From Burkholderiales bacterium (GTDB lineage: Bacteria; Pseudomonadota; Gammaproteobacteria; Burkholderiales; SG8-39), in the NCBI GenBank assembly GCA_027493935.1, contig JAOSJV010000012.1, forward strand, positions 186,001-250,000: 64,000 nt of DNA, in the 5' to 3' direction. The position numbers were made by a program, and so were the translations under genes. The notes beneath the pieces were generated by a model. It worked only from the letters and a program-made list of their open reading frames with translations. It was not told the DNA's origin and searched no databases. Positions 9,485 to 18,211 of the stretch are shown piece after piece. The stretch's first letter is position 1; each line of letters opens with the position of its first letter.

Positions 9485-10653
9485 AGCTCGAGCGCTGGGG
9501 TTGGTACTCGGTCGGCGTGAGCGCGCTCCTCGCAGCGCTGCACGGGCTGATCGCCCTCGCGTCGGGCAGCCTCGCCGTGACCGCGGAGCTCGTCCACAAC
9601 CTCGTGGACCTCATGGGCGCGGCCACCGTGCTGACGGGCCTCAAGCTCGCGGTCCGCAGAACGAAGGCGTTCCCCTACGGACTCTACAAAGCCGAGAACC
9701 TCGCGGCCGCCGCCATCGCGGGTCTGATCTTTCTCACCGCCTACGAGATCGCAAGCAACGCGCTCTTCGCGCCGTCCGCTCCGGTACGCTCGGATCCCTG
9801 GATGCTCGCGCTGTTGATCGCCACCGCGGCCATTCCGCTCGCGTTCAGCCACTTCGAGCTGCGCGCCGGGCGCGCCGCGAATTCGCCGGTGCTCGTCGCC
9901 GACGCCAGGGAGTACCGGGTCCACGTGCTGACGACGGGGCTCGCGCTCGCCGCGCTCGCCTCGGAGCGGTTCGCGCTGCCACTCGACCGCGTCGCGGCGC
10001 TGCTCATCGTCCTTGCGGTCGTGAAGACCGGCTGGGACCTGCTCGCGGACGCCATGCGCGTACTGCTCGATGCGTCTCTCCCGTCGGAGACGCTGCTTCG
10101 GATCCGCGCGGTGATCGGGGCTGAGCCTGCGGTGGCCGAGGTCAAGTGGGTCACCGGACGCAACGCCGGACGCTTTCGCTTCGTCGAAGCCGGCGTGGCG
10201 CTGCGGATCGCGGAGCTAGACAAGGCCGCGAAGCTCGTGCACCGGATCGAGGCCGAAGTGCGCAAGGCCGTTCCGCACGTCGAGCGCGTCCTGGCGCACA
10301 TCGAGGCGCCGGCGTCGCCGCACGTGCGCTACGCGGCGCCGCTCGCCGACCCCGCGGGCGCCGTGAGCGCGCACTTCGGCGAAGCGCCTTACTTCGCCCT
10401 CGTCGCAGTGGGACGCGAGGACGGCGCGTGGGCTGAGAGCCGCGTCGTCGCAAACCCGCATGCGACCGTGCAGCGCGCCAAGGGCATCCGTGTCGCCGAA
10501 TGGCTCGTCCGCCAGAAGGTGGACGTCGTCCTGACCCGCGAGGATCTGCGCGGCAAGGGGCCAGTGTACGTCCTGCGCGATGCGGGGGTCGAGTTGCGGC
10601 TCACCGACAAGCACTCGCTCGCGGAGGCGCTCGCCGCCGCGCGGGACTCGTAA
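9481..10653 (+). CDS. Cation diffusion facilitator with C-terminal NifX/NifB-like domain
   Basis: 390 residues. Residues 1-190 are a CDF transporter: the helix 2 metal site is in LVHNLVDLMG, with AFPYGLYKAENLAA after it and helix 5 in VADAREYRVHVLTTG. A cytoplasmic CDF domain follows (about 195-285). The tail (about 300-385) has SAHFGEAPYFALVAVGRE and GIRVAEWLVRQKVDVVLTRE, the pattern of the dinitrogenase iron-molybdenum cofactor (NifX/NifB C-terminal) fold. This suggests the exporter senses or handles a metal cluster. The helix 2 motif is HNLVD rather than the HxxxD of ZitB. Start GTG overlaps the ZupT-like stop. The next gene has its own promoter. Confidence 0.88.
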   Translation: MKLERWGWYSVGVSALLAALHGLIALASGSLAVTAELVHNLVDLMGAATVLTGLKLAVRRTKAFPYGLYKAENLAAAAIAGLIFLTAYEIASNALFAPSAPVRSDPWMLALLIATAAIPLAFSHFELRAGRAANSPVLVADAREYRVHVLTTGLALAALASERFALPLDRVAALLIVLAVVKTGWDLLADAMRVLLDASLPSETLLRIRAVIGAEPAVAEVKWVTGRNAGRFRFVEAGVALRIAELDKAAKLVHRIEAEVRKAVPHVERVLAHIEAPASPHVRYAAPLADPAGAVSAHFGEAPYFALVAVGREDGAWAESRVVANPHATVQRAKGIRVAEWLVRQKVDVVLTREDLRGKGPVYVLRDAGVELRLTDKHSLAEALAAARDS

Positions 10654-10675
10654 CGCCGGCGCAGGTGAGCAAAGG

Positions 10676-10716
10676 TTGATGCGCGTCAATTCCGCTCCGG
10701 ACTGGTCGGGTAACCT
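10676..10716 (+). promoter_or_regulatory. FNR-type box and -10 element for the DUF1269 gene
   Basis: TTGATGCGCGTCAA (10676-10689), a 21-nt gap, then TAACCT (10711-10716): class II spacing. The gene starts 49 bp after the -10. Confidence 0.75.
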
Positions 10717-10765
10717 GGATGGATGCGCCCTTGCCGGTGGCGTGACGCAGTAAAAGGGAAAATCC

Positions 10766-11278
10766 ATGCGACGAAGACTCTACTTCCTGGTTCCGAACGT
10801 GGAGGTCGCCGGCAAGGTCGTCGACGAGCTGCTGCTCGCGCGCGTGGAGGAGCGCCACATTCACGTGCTCGCCAAGCGAGGTACGCCGCTCGGGGACCTG
10901 CCCGAGGCGTCGTTCCTGCAGAAGAGTGATTTCCTGCCTGCCGTCGAGCGTGCGATCCCGCTCGGAGGGGCGACCGGCACGCTCGCCGGGCTGGTCGCGC
11001 TCGCGCTCGAGCCGGGCATCGTGGTCGCCGGTGGCGCGGTGCTTCTGGTGAGCGCGCTCGCCGGCGCCGGCGTCGGGGCTTGGCTGGGCGGCATGGTCGG
11101 CATGAACGTCGGCAACACGCGCTTGAGGGCGTTCGAGGGCGCGATCGAGCGGGGCGAGCTGCTGATGATGGTGGATGTTCCGCTCGAGCGCGTGGGCGAG
11201 ATCAGCGGGCGGATCAAGAAACACCACCCAGAGGCGCAGCCCGAGGGGACCGAGCCGACGGTCCCGCCGTTTCCCTGA
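10766..11278 (+). CDS. DUF1269-family membrane protein
   Basis: 170 residues. It opens MRRRLYFLVPNVEVAGKVVD, and HIHVLAKRGTPLGDLPEASF is a hallmark of the family. The centre (about residues 72-115) is a pair of Gly/Ala-rich hydrophobic segments separated by a short turn, ending GAWLGGMVGMNVGNTRLRAF, a glycine-zipper hairpin that probably sits in the inner membrane. The end is charged. The family is widespread in proteobacteria; its function is not known to me. It is monocistronic, downstream of its own FNR-type class II promoter. Confidence 0.8.
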   Translation: MRRRLYFLVPNVEVAGKVVDELLLARVEERHIHVLAKRGTPLGDLPEASFLQKSDFLPAVERAIPLGGATGTLAGLVALALEPGIVVAGGAVLLVSALAGAGVGAWLGGMVGMNVGNTRLRAFEGAIERGELLMMVDVPLERVGEISGRIKKHHPEAQPEGTEPTVPPFP

Positions 11279-11302
11279 CGCGGCGCGCGGGACGCCCCCG
11301 CG

Positions 11303-12733
11303 CTACCCCTTGATGCAGACGAGCGGCTCGACGCGCGCGACCTTGCGCGCGAGGCCGGCCGCATCGGCCGCATCGACCACCGCCGCGACGTCCTTGTACG
11401 CGCCGGGCGCCTCTTCGGCGATGCCGCGCATCGACGGGCTCTTGACGAGGATGCCGCGCGCGGCGAGATCGTCCACGACCTTGCGCCCCTTCCACTTGCG
11501 CAGCGCCTCGTGCCGGCTCATCGCCCGCCCCGCGCCGTGGCAGGCCGAGCTGAACGCGAGCGCCTCGGAGGCCTTGGTGCCGGCGAGGACGTAGGAGCCG
11601 GTGCCCATCGAGCCGCCGATCAGGACCGGCTGGCCGGCGGCGCGCAGCGGCGCCGGCACGTCGGGATGGCCCGGGCCGAAGGCGCGCGTCGCGCCCTTGC
11701 GGTGCACGTACAGCCTGCGCGTGGCGCCGTCGGCGCGGTGCTCCTCGATCTTGCAGGTGTTGTGCGACACGTCGTAGAGCAGCGCCAGGCGCGCCTGCGG
11801 CAGGATGTCGGCGAACACCCGGCGGACCAGCGCTGTGAGGATCTGCCGGTTCGCGAGTGCGCAGTTGATCGCCGCGCGCATCGCGCCGAGGTAGTCCTCG
11901 CCGACCTCCGATCTGATCGGTGCGCAGGCGAGCTCGCGGTCGGGCAGCTCGATGCCGTATCGGCTCGCCGCGATCGCCATGCGCTTCAGGTATTCGGTCC
12001 CGATCTGGTGCCCGAGCCCGCGCGAGCCGCAGTGGATCATGACGACGATGTCGCCGGGCTTCAGCCCGAAGACGTCCGCGATCGCCTGATCGTAGACCGC
12101 GGTGACCTCCTGCACCTCGAGGTAGTGGTTGCCGCTGCCGAGCGTGCCCATCTCGTCGCGCTGGCGCTTCTTCGCCTGCTGCGACACGTTCTGCGGCCGC
12201 GCGTCCTTCATCCGGCCATGCTCCTCGATGCGCTCGAGGTCCTCGTGCAGGCCCCAGCCGCGCTCCACCGCCCACTGCGCGCCGCCGTCGAGCATCGCGT
12301 CCATCTCGGCGTCGTTCAGGTGGATCGCGCCGGTGCTGCCGACGCCCGCCGGGACCCGGAAGTAGAGCATCTCGGCGAGATCCTCCTGCACTGCCACGAT
12401 GTCGGCGCGGGCAAGGCCGGTGTGCAGGCAGCGCACCCCGCACGAGATGTCGAAGCCGACGCCGCCGGCCGAGACGACGCCGCCCTGGTCCGGATCGAAC
12501 GCGGCCACGCCGCCGATCGGGAAGCCGTAGCCCCAGTGCGCGTCGGGCATGGCATAGGAGGCCTTGACGATGCCGGGCAGGGTCGCGACGTTCACCGCCT
12601 GCTCGTAGACCTTGTGGTCCATTTCGCGCACGAGCTGCTCGGTCGCGTAGATCACCGCCGGCACGCGCATCGCTCCGTGCTGCGCGATCTCCCACTCGGT
12701 GTCGGAGCGGCGTTTCAGGAGCTCGAGATCCAT
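11303..12733 (-). CDS. rtcB: RNA-splicing ligase RtcB
   Basis: 476 residues, normal for RtcB, the GTP/Mn2+-dependent ligase that joins 2',3'-cyclic phosphate (or 3'-phosphate) and 5'-OH RNA ends. Metal-site motifs are in order: DAHWGYGFPIGG, GGVGFDISCGVR (the Cys ligand), LGSGNHYLEVQ, IHCGSRGLGHQ and DVSHNTCKIEEH. The GMP-accepting histidine is in SACHGAGRAMSR. It starts 3 bp after the archease stop, on the same strand. Archease is the RtcB activator, so the pair is a functional operon for RNA repair. An FNR-type box upstream of archease suggests the pair belongs to the low-oxygen regulon. Confidence 0.97.
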   Translation of the reverse strand: MDLELLKRRSDTEWEIAQHGAMRVPAVIYATEQLVREMDHKVYEQAVNVATLPGIVKASYAMPDAHWGYGFPIGGVAAFDPDQGGVVSAGGVGFDISCGVRCLHTGLARADIVAVQEDLAEMLYFRVPAGVGSTGAIHLNDAEMDAMLDGGAQWAVERGWGLHEDLERIEEHGRMKDARPQNVSQQAKKRQRDEMGTLGSGNHYLEVQEVTAVYDQAIADVFGLKPGDIVVMIHCGSRGLGHQIGTEYLKRMAIAASRYGIELPDRELACAPIRSEVGEDYLGAMRAAINCALANRQILTALVRRVFADILPQARLALLYDVSHNTCKIEEHRADGATRRLYVHRKGATRAFGPGHPDVPAPLRAAGQPVLIGGSMGTGSYVLAGTKASEALAFSSACHGAGRAMSRHEALRKWKGRKVVDDLAARGILVKSPSMRGIAEEAPGAYKDVAAVVDAADAAGLARKVARVEPLVCIKG

Positions 12734-12736
12734 GAT

Positions 12737-13153
12737 TCAAACATCCACCACCGTCTGCGCGACCCACTCGTCGCCTTCCCGCGCGACCCGCAGTGCCGTG
12801 TAGGTCGCACCCTTCGCCTCGACCGCCGGGCGATGGCGTGCCACGTCGAGCGCCTCGCCGCGCGCCTCGGCCGCGAGGTGCGTGCCTTCCAGCCGGACGG
12901 TGAAGCCGCTGAAGAGCATCCTGCGGGTAGACATCTCATAGATCAGCGCGTTCAGCCACTCCGCGAGCAGCAGCTCGTCGTCCGGCGCGTCGCACTCGAT
13001 CGCGACCGACTCGCGCGGCGTTACCGTCCCGAGCTCCGCGATCGCCGCGGTCAGCGCGAGCGCCGCCTGCTCGAACGCCTCGGCCCGGGTCGCACCGAAG
13101 CCGCGCACGCCGACGTCGGCGCCGTGCACGAAGTGCTCCCAGCGCGCCGTCAT
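12737..13153 (-). CDS. Archease, RtcB activator
   Basis: 138 residues, the usual size. It begins MTARWEHFVHGADVGVRGFG, with the archease N-terminal HxxDxG-type metal pattern (here HGADVGV), and contains DDELLLAEWLNALIYEMSTR, the typical central helix. Archease speeds up guanylylation of RtcB and allows multiple turnover. ATG at 13153 is preferred over in-frame upstream starts because sequence before it is Arg/Gly-rich and unlike the family. The start overlaps a possible short upstream ORF as ATGA. Confidence 0.88.
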   Translation of the reverse strand: MTARWEHFVHGADVGVRGFGATRAEAFEQAALALTAAIAELGTVTPRESVAIECDAPDDELLLAEWLNALIYEMSTRRMLFSGFTVRLEGTHLAAEARGEALDVARHRPAVEAKGATYTALRVAREGDEWVAQTVVDV

Positions 13154-13287
13154 GCGCCGCCGCCCGCCGCCGCTCCGGCAGTGCGCGCCGCGCTGCATCC
13201 GCGCCCCGGCGGCGCGCCTCGCGCGCCCCTCCCGCCGCGGGCGCGCAGCGCCTCGTGCAGCGGCGCCACCGAACTCTCGCTGTTCAC
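13150..13287 (-). other. Possible short leader ORF upstream of archease
   Basis: A 45-codon frame from GTG at 13287 (VNSESSVAPLHEALRARG...) ends in TGA overlapping the archease ATG. The first 18 residues look protein-like; the rest is Gly/Ala/Arg-rich low complexity. The frame is open upstream to a stop at about 13320 (ILDGRCIADGN precedes the GTG), but no ATG or well-spaced ribosome site is seen. It may be a coupled leader peptide, a decayed gene tail, or chance. Confidence 0.2.
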
Positions 13288-13343
13288 GTTGCCGTCCGCG
13301 ATGCACCTCCCGTCCAGGATGCGTCACGGGCAGACGGCCCGGT

Positions 13344-13357
13344 TTGATCTCGCTCAA
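13344..13357 (-). promoter_or_regulatory. FNR-type box upstream of archease-rtcB
   Basis: TTGATCTCGCTCAA (plus strand), or TTGAGCGAGATCAA toward archease. It lies about 190 bp before the archease ATG and in a gap where no plus-strand gene follows, so archease-rtcB is the only plausible target. No good -10 stands 21 nt away (GCATCC), so this is the weakest of the well-placed boxes. Confidence 0.5.
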
Positions 13358-13406
13358 GCATGCCGTCCGGTGCGCACTCGATCACGCTCCGGCCACGCTG
13401 CCGGGA

Positions 13407-15134
13407 TCAGGAAGCGCGGCGCATCGCTCCGCCCGACTCCGGATGCCCGCCGCCGCGGCTGATCGGCTTCGAGAGCTCCTCCGGCGCCGGCAGGTTGAGC
13501 AGCGCGTAGAGCCGCCCCAGGTTCTCTCGGTAGAGCCGGTCGAAGCTCGCGACGGCTTCCGGCGGATTGTAGTCGCCGAACCACCAGAACCAGTCCGAAG
13601 CCTCGCACGCGGCGAGCTGCGCGTGCGCCGCGCGGCTGCGCTCGGCGTCGAGCCGCCCGCTCGCGATCACCAGATCGAAGCACTGCTTGGCCGCGGCGAG
13701 GAGATCCCACGCGTGGTTCTTGTCGTGCGAGCCGATCCACGTCGAGAAGCTGCCGTGCACCCAGCTGCCGGCGGCGATCGCCGGCAGATCCCCGACCGGT
13801 GCGCGCGAAGCGCCGCGGGGCGGGTGGGCCTCCAGCCACGCGCGGTACGTGGTGGTGCGGATCGCCTTGTGGCCGGCGAGCGCCGAGTAGAGGGCATCGA
13901 GGAAGTAGTAGCCGTTGTACGCGTACCACTCCCAGGCATTCTCGCCGTCGAGGATCACGCTCACGACCGGACACGCGCCGTCCCTCGGCCGGACCTGCGT
14001 CGCGATGCGTTCGAGCTCGGCGACGAAGTTCGCCGCCGCGTCGCGTCCGTCCCAGCGCTTGTACTCGAAGCCGATCAGGTCCGACAGCCGGTCGTCGCGG
14101 AAGAAGCAGGCGAGCTCCGGCGCGACCTCCGGCACGCGCCAGGGGCGATAGAGATACTCCTCGCGCGGCGGCGCCGCGCCGCGGGCGCGCGCGACGCTGC
14201 GCGCGAGCACGCGCTCGCCGCTCGCGATCCAGGCGAGCCCGCGCTCGCCGCAAAGCCGCAGCAGCGGCGCGGACACCGCGCCCTCGGCCGGCCACATGCC
14301 GCACGGCCGCGCGCCGAAGCGCTGCGCGTGCGCGGCGATCGCGGAGTCGATGTGAAAGGCGACGCGCTCGGCGCCGCCAGCGTAGGCGGGCGCGCGCGGC
14401 AGCGGCGCGTGCGGTTCGGCGTCGCGCGCCGACGCGAAGTCGATGAGCAGCGGCGCGAGCGGATGGTGATGCGGCGTCGCCGAGAGCTCGATCTGTCCGC
14501 GCTCGGCGAGGCGCCGGTAGCGCGGCACGATCCCGCGCACCACCTCGCCGATGAGCGCACCGAGCGCGCGCCGGTCGTCGTCGCTGAAACGCCGGCCGGC
14601 CGACATCAGCCGCGTGACGAGCTCGGATTCGCGGCGCACCGTCTCGCCGGTCCATGCCAGGTGGTACCAGGTGACCAGGTCGTACAGGAACTGATCCGAG
14701 AGGTAGTCGAGCGACTCGGCGCCGTGGTTGGACGCGAGCTCGAAGAGCTCCTGCAGGCCGCGGTAGGCCGCGAATGGCCGGATCATGTGATGGTGGTTCG
14801 CGTGGAAGCAGCGCTCGAGGATCGTGGCACGCTCGACCGCGTTGAGCGGCGTCGCCGAGGCGCGCACGAGCAGCCGCAGCAGGGGATCGCGCAGCTCGCC
14901 CGATGCGAACTGCCGCGCATAGTCCTCTAGCTGGTCGACCAGCACCGGCACGAAGTTGACCACCGCGCGCGCCTGCGGATGCCGCTCGAGGTGCCACGCC
15001 ATGTCCGAGTAGTCCTTCAGCGCGTGCAGGTAGGTCCACGGCAGCCGGAACTCGCCGGTCGCGAGATCGCGGTAATCGGGCTGGTGGAAGTGCCACACCA
15101 GCACGAGGTCGAGGGGCGGGAGTTTGGCGGTCAT
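13407..15134 (-). CDS. Glycoside hydrolase family 57 protein (alpha-amylase-like)
   Basis: 575 residues. GH57 motifs: N-terminal LVWHFHQPDYRD (HQP), CFHANHHHMI, the region holding the catalytic nucleophile in GMWPAEGAVSAPLL (Glu), and the acid/base Asp in SVILDGENAWEWY. The C-terminal helical part is rich in Trp (DWFWWFGDYNPPE). GH57 enzymes cleave or transfer alpha-1,4-glucans (amylase, 4-alpha-glucanotransferase, branching enzyme). Lying after glgC on the same strand, it probably trims or remodels glycogen. No GlgB or GlgX is in the window, so a branching role cannot be excluded. A dispersed-repeat block separates it from glgC. Confidence 0.88.
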   Translation of the reverse strand: MTAKLPPLDLVLVWHFHQPDYRDLATGEFRLPWTYLHALKDYSDMAWHLERHPQARAVVNFVPVLVDQLEDYARQFASGELRDPLLRLLVRASATPLNAVERATILERCFHANHHHMIRPFAAYRGLQELFELASNHGAESLDYLSDQFLYDLVTWYHLAWTGETVRRESELVTRLMSAGRRFSDDDRRALGALIGEVVRGIVPRYRRLAERGQIELSATPHHHPLAPLLIDFASARDAEPHAPLPRAPAYAGGAERVAFHIDSAIAAHAQRFGARPCGMWPAEGAVSAPLLRLCGERGLAWIASGERVLARSVARARGAAPPREEYLYRPWRVPEVAPELACFFRDDRLSDLIGFEYKRWDGRDAAANFVAELERIATQVRPRDGACPVVSVILDGENAWEWYAYNGYYFLDALYSALAGHKAIRTTTYRAWLEAHPPRGASRAPVGDLPAIAAGSWVHGSFSTWIGSHDKNHAWDLLAAAKQCFDLVIASGRLDAERSRAAHAQLAACEASDWFWWFGDYNPPEAVASFDRLYRENLGRLYALLNLPAPEELSKPISRGGGHPESGGAMRRAS

Positions 15135-15165
15135 GGCGTCGGCAGCGCATTATGCCGCCAGCCCG

Positions 15166-15440
15166 CTCCCTCCTTCGTTAGGGGCGGCCGCACGAAGCGG
15201 CCGGGGTGGTGCGGGCCCGAGCAAACTGCCGTTGCCGCAACCACCCCGCCGCGCGTTTCTGTCCCCTCCTCTCCGAGGAGGGGTGGCCGCGAGAGCGGCC
15301 GGGGTGGTGCAGGCGCATGCAACACTGCGAACGCCGCAACCACCCCGCCGGCTTCGCCGGCACCCCTCCTTGAAAAGGAGGGGTTGGCGTGCTGCGACGC
15401 GCCGCGCGTCTCGGTCCCCTCCTTGAAAAGGAGGGGACTG
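15166..15440. repeat. Dispersed palindromic repeat block between GH57 and glgC
   Basis: Several palindromic units lie side by side: CCTCTCCGAGGAGGGG, CCCCTCCTTGAAAAGGAGGGG-type hairpins (twice, one at 15364-15385 and one at 15416-15436), and GC-rich arms such as gccggcttcgccggc, each linked to GGGGTGGTTGCGG-like or CCACCCCGGCCG-like spacers. The same modules recur at 41746-41875. There is no ORF. It is a mobile, non-coding repeat family of the REP/MITE kind and could also act as a terminator or mRNA-stability element. Confidence 0.75.
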
Positions 15441-16766
15441 CTAGCGCAGGTGGTGCACCACCTGTCCGAGCATCTCCGGGGTGATCAGCGTGACGCCTTT
15501 GTCGGTGACGTGGAAGCGCTTGCGGTCCTCGACCGGGTCGACGCCGGCCTTGAGGCCGGGCGGGATCTTGCAGTACTTGTCGACCACCACGCGCTTGAGC
15601 ACCGAGTGGCGTCCGACGTCGACCTGCGGCAGGATCACGGTGTCCTCGACGGTGCAGTAGCTGTTGACGCGCACGCTCGAGAAGAGCAGTGCGCGCTTGA
15701 TCGTCGAGCCGGAGATGATGCACCCGCCCGAGACCATCGAGTCGATCGCCGCGCCGCGCCGGTCGTCGTCGTCGAAGATGAACTTCGCCGGCGGCAGCTG
15801 CTCCTGGTAGGTCCAGATCGGCCAGCTCTCGTCGTAGAGGTCGAGCGCCGGGGAGACGCGCGTCAGCTCGAGGTTCGCCTCCCAGTACGCGTCCACGGTG
15901 CCGACGTCGCGCCAGTAGGGACGTCCCTCGGCCTCCTGCACGCAGCTGTCGGCGAGGCGGTGCGCGTAGACGCGGTAGCCGCGCTCGATCAGATACGGGA
16001 TCAGGTCGTGGCCGAAATCGTGGCTGGACTTGCGGTCGTCGGCGTCGCGGATCAGCTGTTCGTACAGGAACGAGGCGTTGAACACGTAGATGCCCATGCT
16101 GCCGAGCGCGGTGTCCGGGCGGCCCGGGATCGGGCGCGGCGCGGCCGGCTTCTCCTGGAACCCGACGACGCGGAAGTCCTCGTCGACCGCCATCACGCCG
16201 AGCTGACGCGCGGCCTCCGACACCGGCGCCTCGACGCAGCCCACCGTCATGTCGGCCTTGCGCAGCGCGTGCTCGGCGAGCATCTTGCCGTAGTCCATCT
16301 TGTAGACGTGGTCGCCGGCGAGCACGAGCACGAAGCGCGGGTTCTGGCGGCGCAGGAAGTCGAGGTTCTGGAACACCGCATCCGCGGTGCCCTTGTACCA
16401 ATCGGCCGTAATGCGCTGCTGCGCCGGCAGGAGCTCGATGAACTCGTTGAAGCGGCCGTCGAGGAACGACCAGCCGCGCTGCACGTGGCGGATCAGGCTC
16501 TGCGCCTTGTACTGCGTCGCGATCGCGACGCGGCGAATGCCCGAGTTCACGCAGTTCGAGAGCGTGAAGTCGATGATGCGGAACTTGCCCCCGAACGGCA
16601 CCGCCGGCTTCGAGCGCCAGTCGGTGAGCTCGCCCAGGCGCGTGCCGCGCCCGCCGGCGAGGACGTACGCCACCGTCTGCCGCACCAGCTGGCCTGCCGG
16701 CGCACCGCCCGGCTCGTGCTTGTAGGGACAATAACCGAGGTGGATGCACTCCTGCTCGGACGACAT
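15441..16766 (-). CDS. glgC: Glucose-1-phosphate adenylyltransferase GlgC
   Basis: 441 residues. It makes ADP-glucose from ATP and glucose-1-phosphate, the committed step of glycogen synthesis. The nucleotidyltransferase domain shows VLAGGRGTRLGELT, KPAVPFGGKFRIIDF, the catalytic LAGDHVYKMDYG and VGFQEKPAAPR. The C-terminal left-handed beta-helix shows GGCIISGSTI and SVLKRVVVDKYCKIPPG. An N-terminal extension with two Cys (CIHLGYCPYK) precedes the catalytic domain. The end is followed by the repeat block. Its promoter is an FNR-type class II site at 16835-16875. Confidence 0.96.
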   Translation of the reverse strand: MSSEQECIHLGYCPYKHEPGGAPAGQLVRQTVAYVLAGGRGTRLGELTDWRSKPAVPFGGKFRIIDFTLSNCVNSGIRRVAIATQYKAQSLIRHVQRGWSFLDGRFNEFIELLPAQQRITADWYKGTADAVFQNLDFLRRQNPRFVLVLAGDHVYKMDYGKMLAEHALRKADMTVGCVEAPVSEAARQLGVMAVDEDFRVVGFQEKPAAPRPIPGRPDTALGSMGIYVFNASFLYEQLIRDADDRKSSHDFGHDLIPYLIERGYRVYAHRLADSCVQEAEGRPYWRDVGTVDAYWEANLELTRVSPALDLYDESWPIWTYQEQLPPAKFIFDDDDRRGAAIDSMVSGGCIISGSTIKRALLFSSVRVNSYCTVEDTVILPQVDVGRHSVLKRVVVDKYCKIPPGLKAGVDPVEDRKRFHVTDKGVTLITPEMLGQVVHHLR

Positions 16767-16834
16767 GACGCCTTCTCCCCGCGGTGCGCGTCGCAGCGCC
16801 CTCCATGCTACCGGTTCGGGCCGCGACCGTTCAG

Positions 16835-16875
16835 AAGGTAGTCTCTCCGACGCGGCCCGCCTTGATCGAGGTCAA
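16835..16875 (-). promoter_or_regulatory. FNR-type box and -10 element for glgC
   Basis: Toward glgC the box reads TTGACCTCGATCAA (16862-16875), then 21 nt, then TACCTT (16835-16840): class II spacing. glgC starts about 69 bp beyond. The box lies just after the end of tal. Confidence 0.75.
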
Positions 16876-16883
16876 CCCGCGGC

Positions 16884-18032
16884 TCAGGCCGCACGCCGCG
16901 CCTTCTCGGCAATCGCGGCCAACAGCTTGTCGAACGCCTCGACGAAAAGCCGCACGCCGTCGTCGAGCAGCCCGTCCGTGACGCTGCGCATGTCGATGCC
17001 GAGCCCCGCAAGCGAGACCAACACTTCGGCCGCTGCCGCCGGACCCTCGGTGAGGCTCGCGCGCGTGCCCCCGTGGTCGCGGAATGCGGCGAGGGTCGCC
17101 GGCGGCACCGTGTTGACGGTGTAGGGACCGATCAGCTCCTCGACGTACAGCACGTCGCGATAGTCCGGGTTCTTGGTGCTGGTGCTCGCCCACAGCAGCC
17201 GCTGCGGCTGCGCGCCGCGCGCGGCGAGCGCCTGCCAGCGCGCGGTGCCCACGTGCGCGAGATAGTGCCGATAGGCGAGCCGGGCGCTCGCGATCGCGGC
17301 GCGGCCGAGCAGCGCGGCGAGCGCTGGCTGCTCGTCGAGCCGCGCGCTCGAGGCGGCGCGCTTGCCGATCAGCCCGTCCACCGCCGAGTCGATGCGGCTC
17401 ACGAAGAAGCTCGCCACGCTCGCCACGCGCGAGAGATCCGCGGCGCGTGCGGCGCGCGCCTCGAGCGCCGCGGCGTGCGCGTCGGCGACGCGGGCGTACA
17501 CCTCGCATGCGAACAGCAGCGTGACGTTCACGTTGATCCCCTCGGCAAGCAGCGCCTCGATCGCCGGCAGCCCCTCGGGCGTCGCGGGCACCTTGATCAT
17601 GAGATTCGGGCGGTCGATCGCGCGCCACAGGCGACGCGCCTCGGCGATCGTGCCTTGCGTGTCGCGGGCGAGGCGCGGCGAGACTTCCAGGCTCACGTAG
17701 CCGTCGCGCCCGCCGCTCTCGGCGTAGCGGCCGGCGAACACGTCGGCGGCGTCGCGGATGTCGCGTATCGCGAGCGCTTCGTAGATCGCCTGCGGCGCCC
17801 GGCCCTCGCGCGAGAGCGCCTCGAGCAGGGCGTCGTACTCGGCTCCGCCGGCGATCGCCTTCTCGAAGATCGCCGGGTTCGAGGTGAGCCCGCCGAGCCC
17901 TTCGGCGACGAGCCGCGCGAGCTCGCCGCGCGTGATCAGGTCGCGCCGGATGTCGTCGAGCCAGATCGACTGGCCGTACGCGGCGAGCTCGCGGAACGGG
18001 TTGTGCAGTGCGGTGCTGGAAGCGTCAGTCAT
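16884..18032 (-). CDS. tal: Transaldolase
   Basis: 382 residues, the longer mycobacterial/cyanobacterial-like Tal form. It transfers a dihydroxyacetone unit between sugar phosphates in the non-oxidative pentose phosphate pathway. Motifs: GLTSNPAIFEKAI (residues 48-60), SLEVSPRLARDT, the Schiff-base lysine K147 in LMIKVPATPEG, FFVSRIDSAVDG, and WASTSTKNPDY. It lies between glgC (same strand, downstream, with its own promoter) and pgm (divergent). No FNR-type box of good quality is seen in the 180-bp gap before it. Confidence 0.95.
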   Translation of the reverse strand: MTDASSTALHNPFRELAAYGQSIWLDDIRRDLITRGELARLVAEGLGGLTSNPAIFEKAIAGGAEYDALLEALSREGRAPQAIYEALAIRDIRDAADVFAGRYAESGGRDGYVSLEVSPRLARDTQGTIAEARRLWRAIDRPNLMIKVPATPEGLPAIEALLAEGINVNVTLLFACEVYARVADAHAAALEARAARAADLSRVASVASFFVSRIDSAVDGLIGKRAASSARLDEQPALAALLGRAAIASARLAYRHYLAHVGTARWQALAARGAQPQRLLWASTSTKNPDYRDVLYVEELIGPYTVNTVPPATLAAFRDHGGTRASLTEGPAAAAEVLVSLAGLGIDMRSVTDGLLDDGVRLFVEAFDKLLAAIAEKARRAA

Positions 18033-18211
18033 CGTGTCCTCTCCCGGTGACGCGGCCGCGGTCGGGCCGCGCGGCCCGGATGGCGTTTCGCGCCGACGCG
18101 GGGAGAACGCGCCCCCGGCCCATGGACAGCGCCTGCGCGCGCGGGTTCGCGCAGCGGTGCAGGATTTCTACGCGCGGTGACGAGCGCGCCGGATGCGGTT
18201 AGTCTATATCA

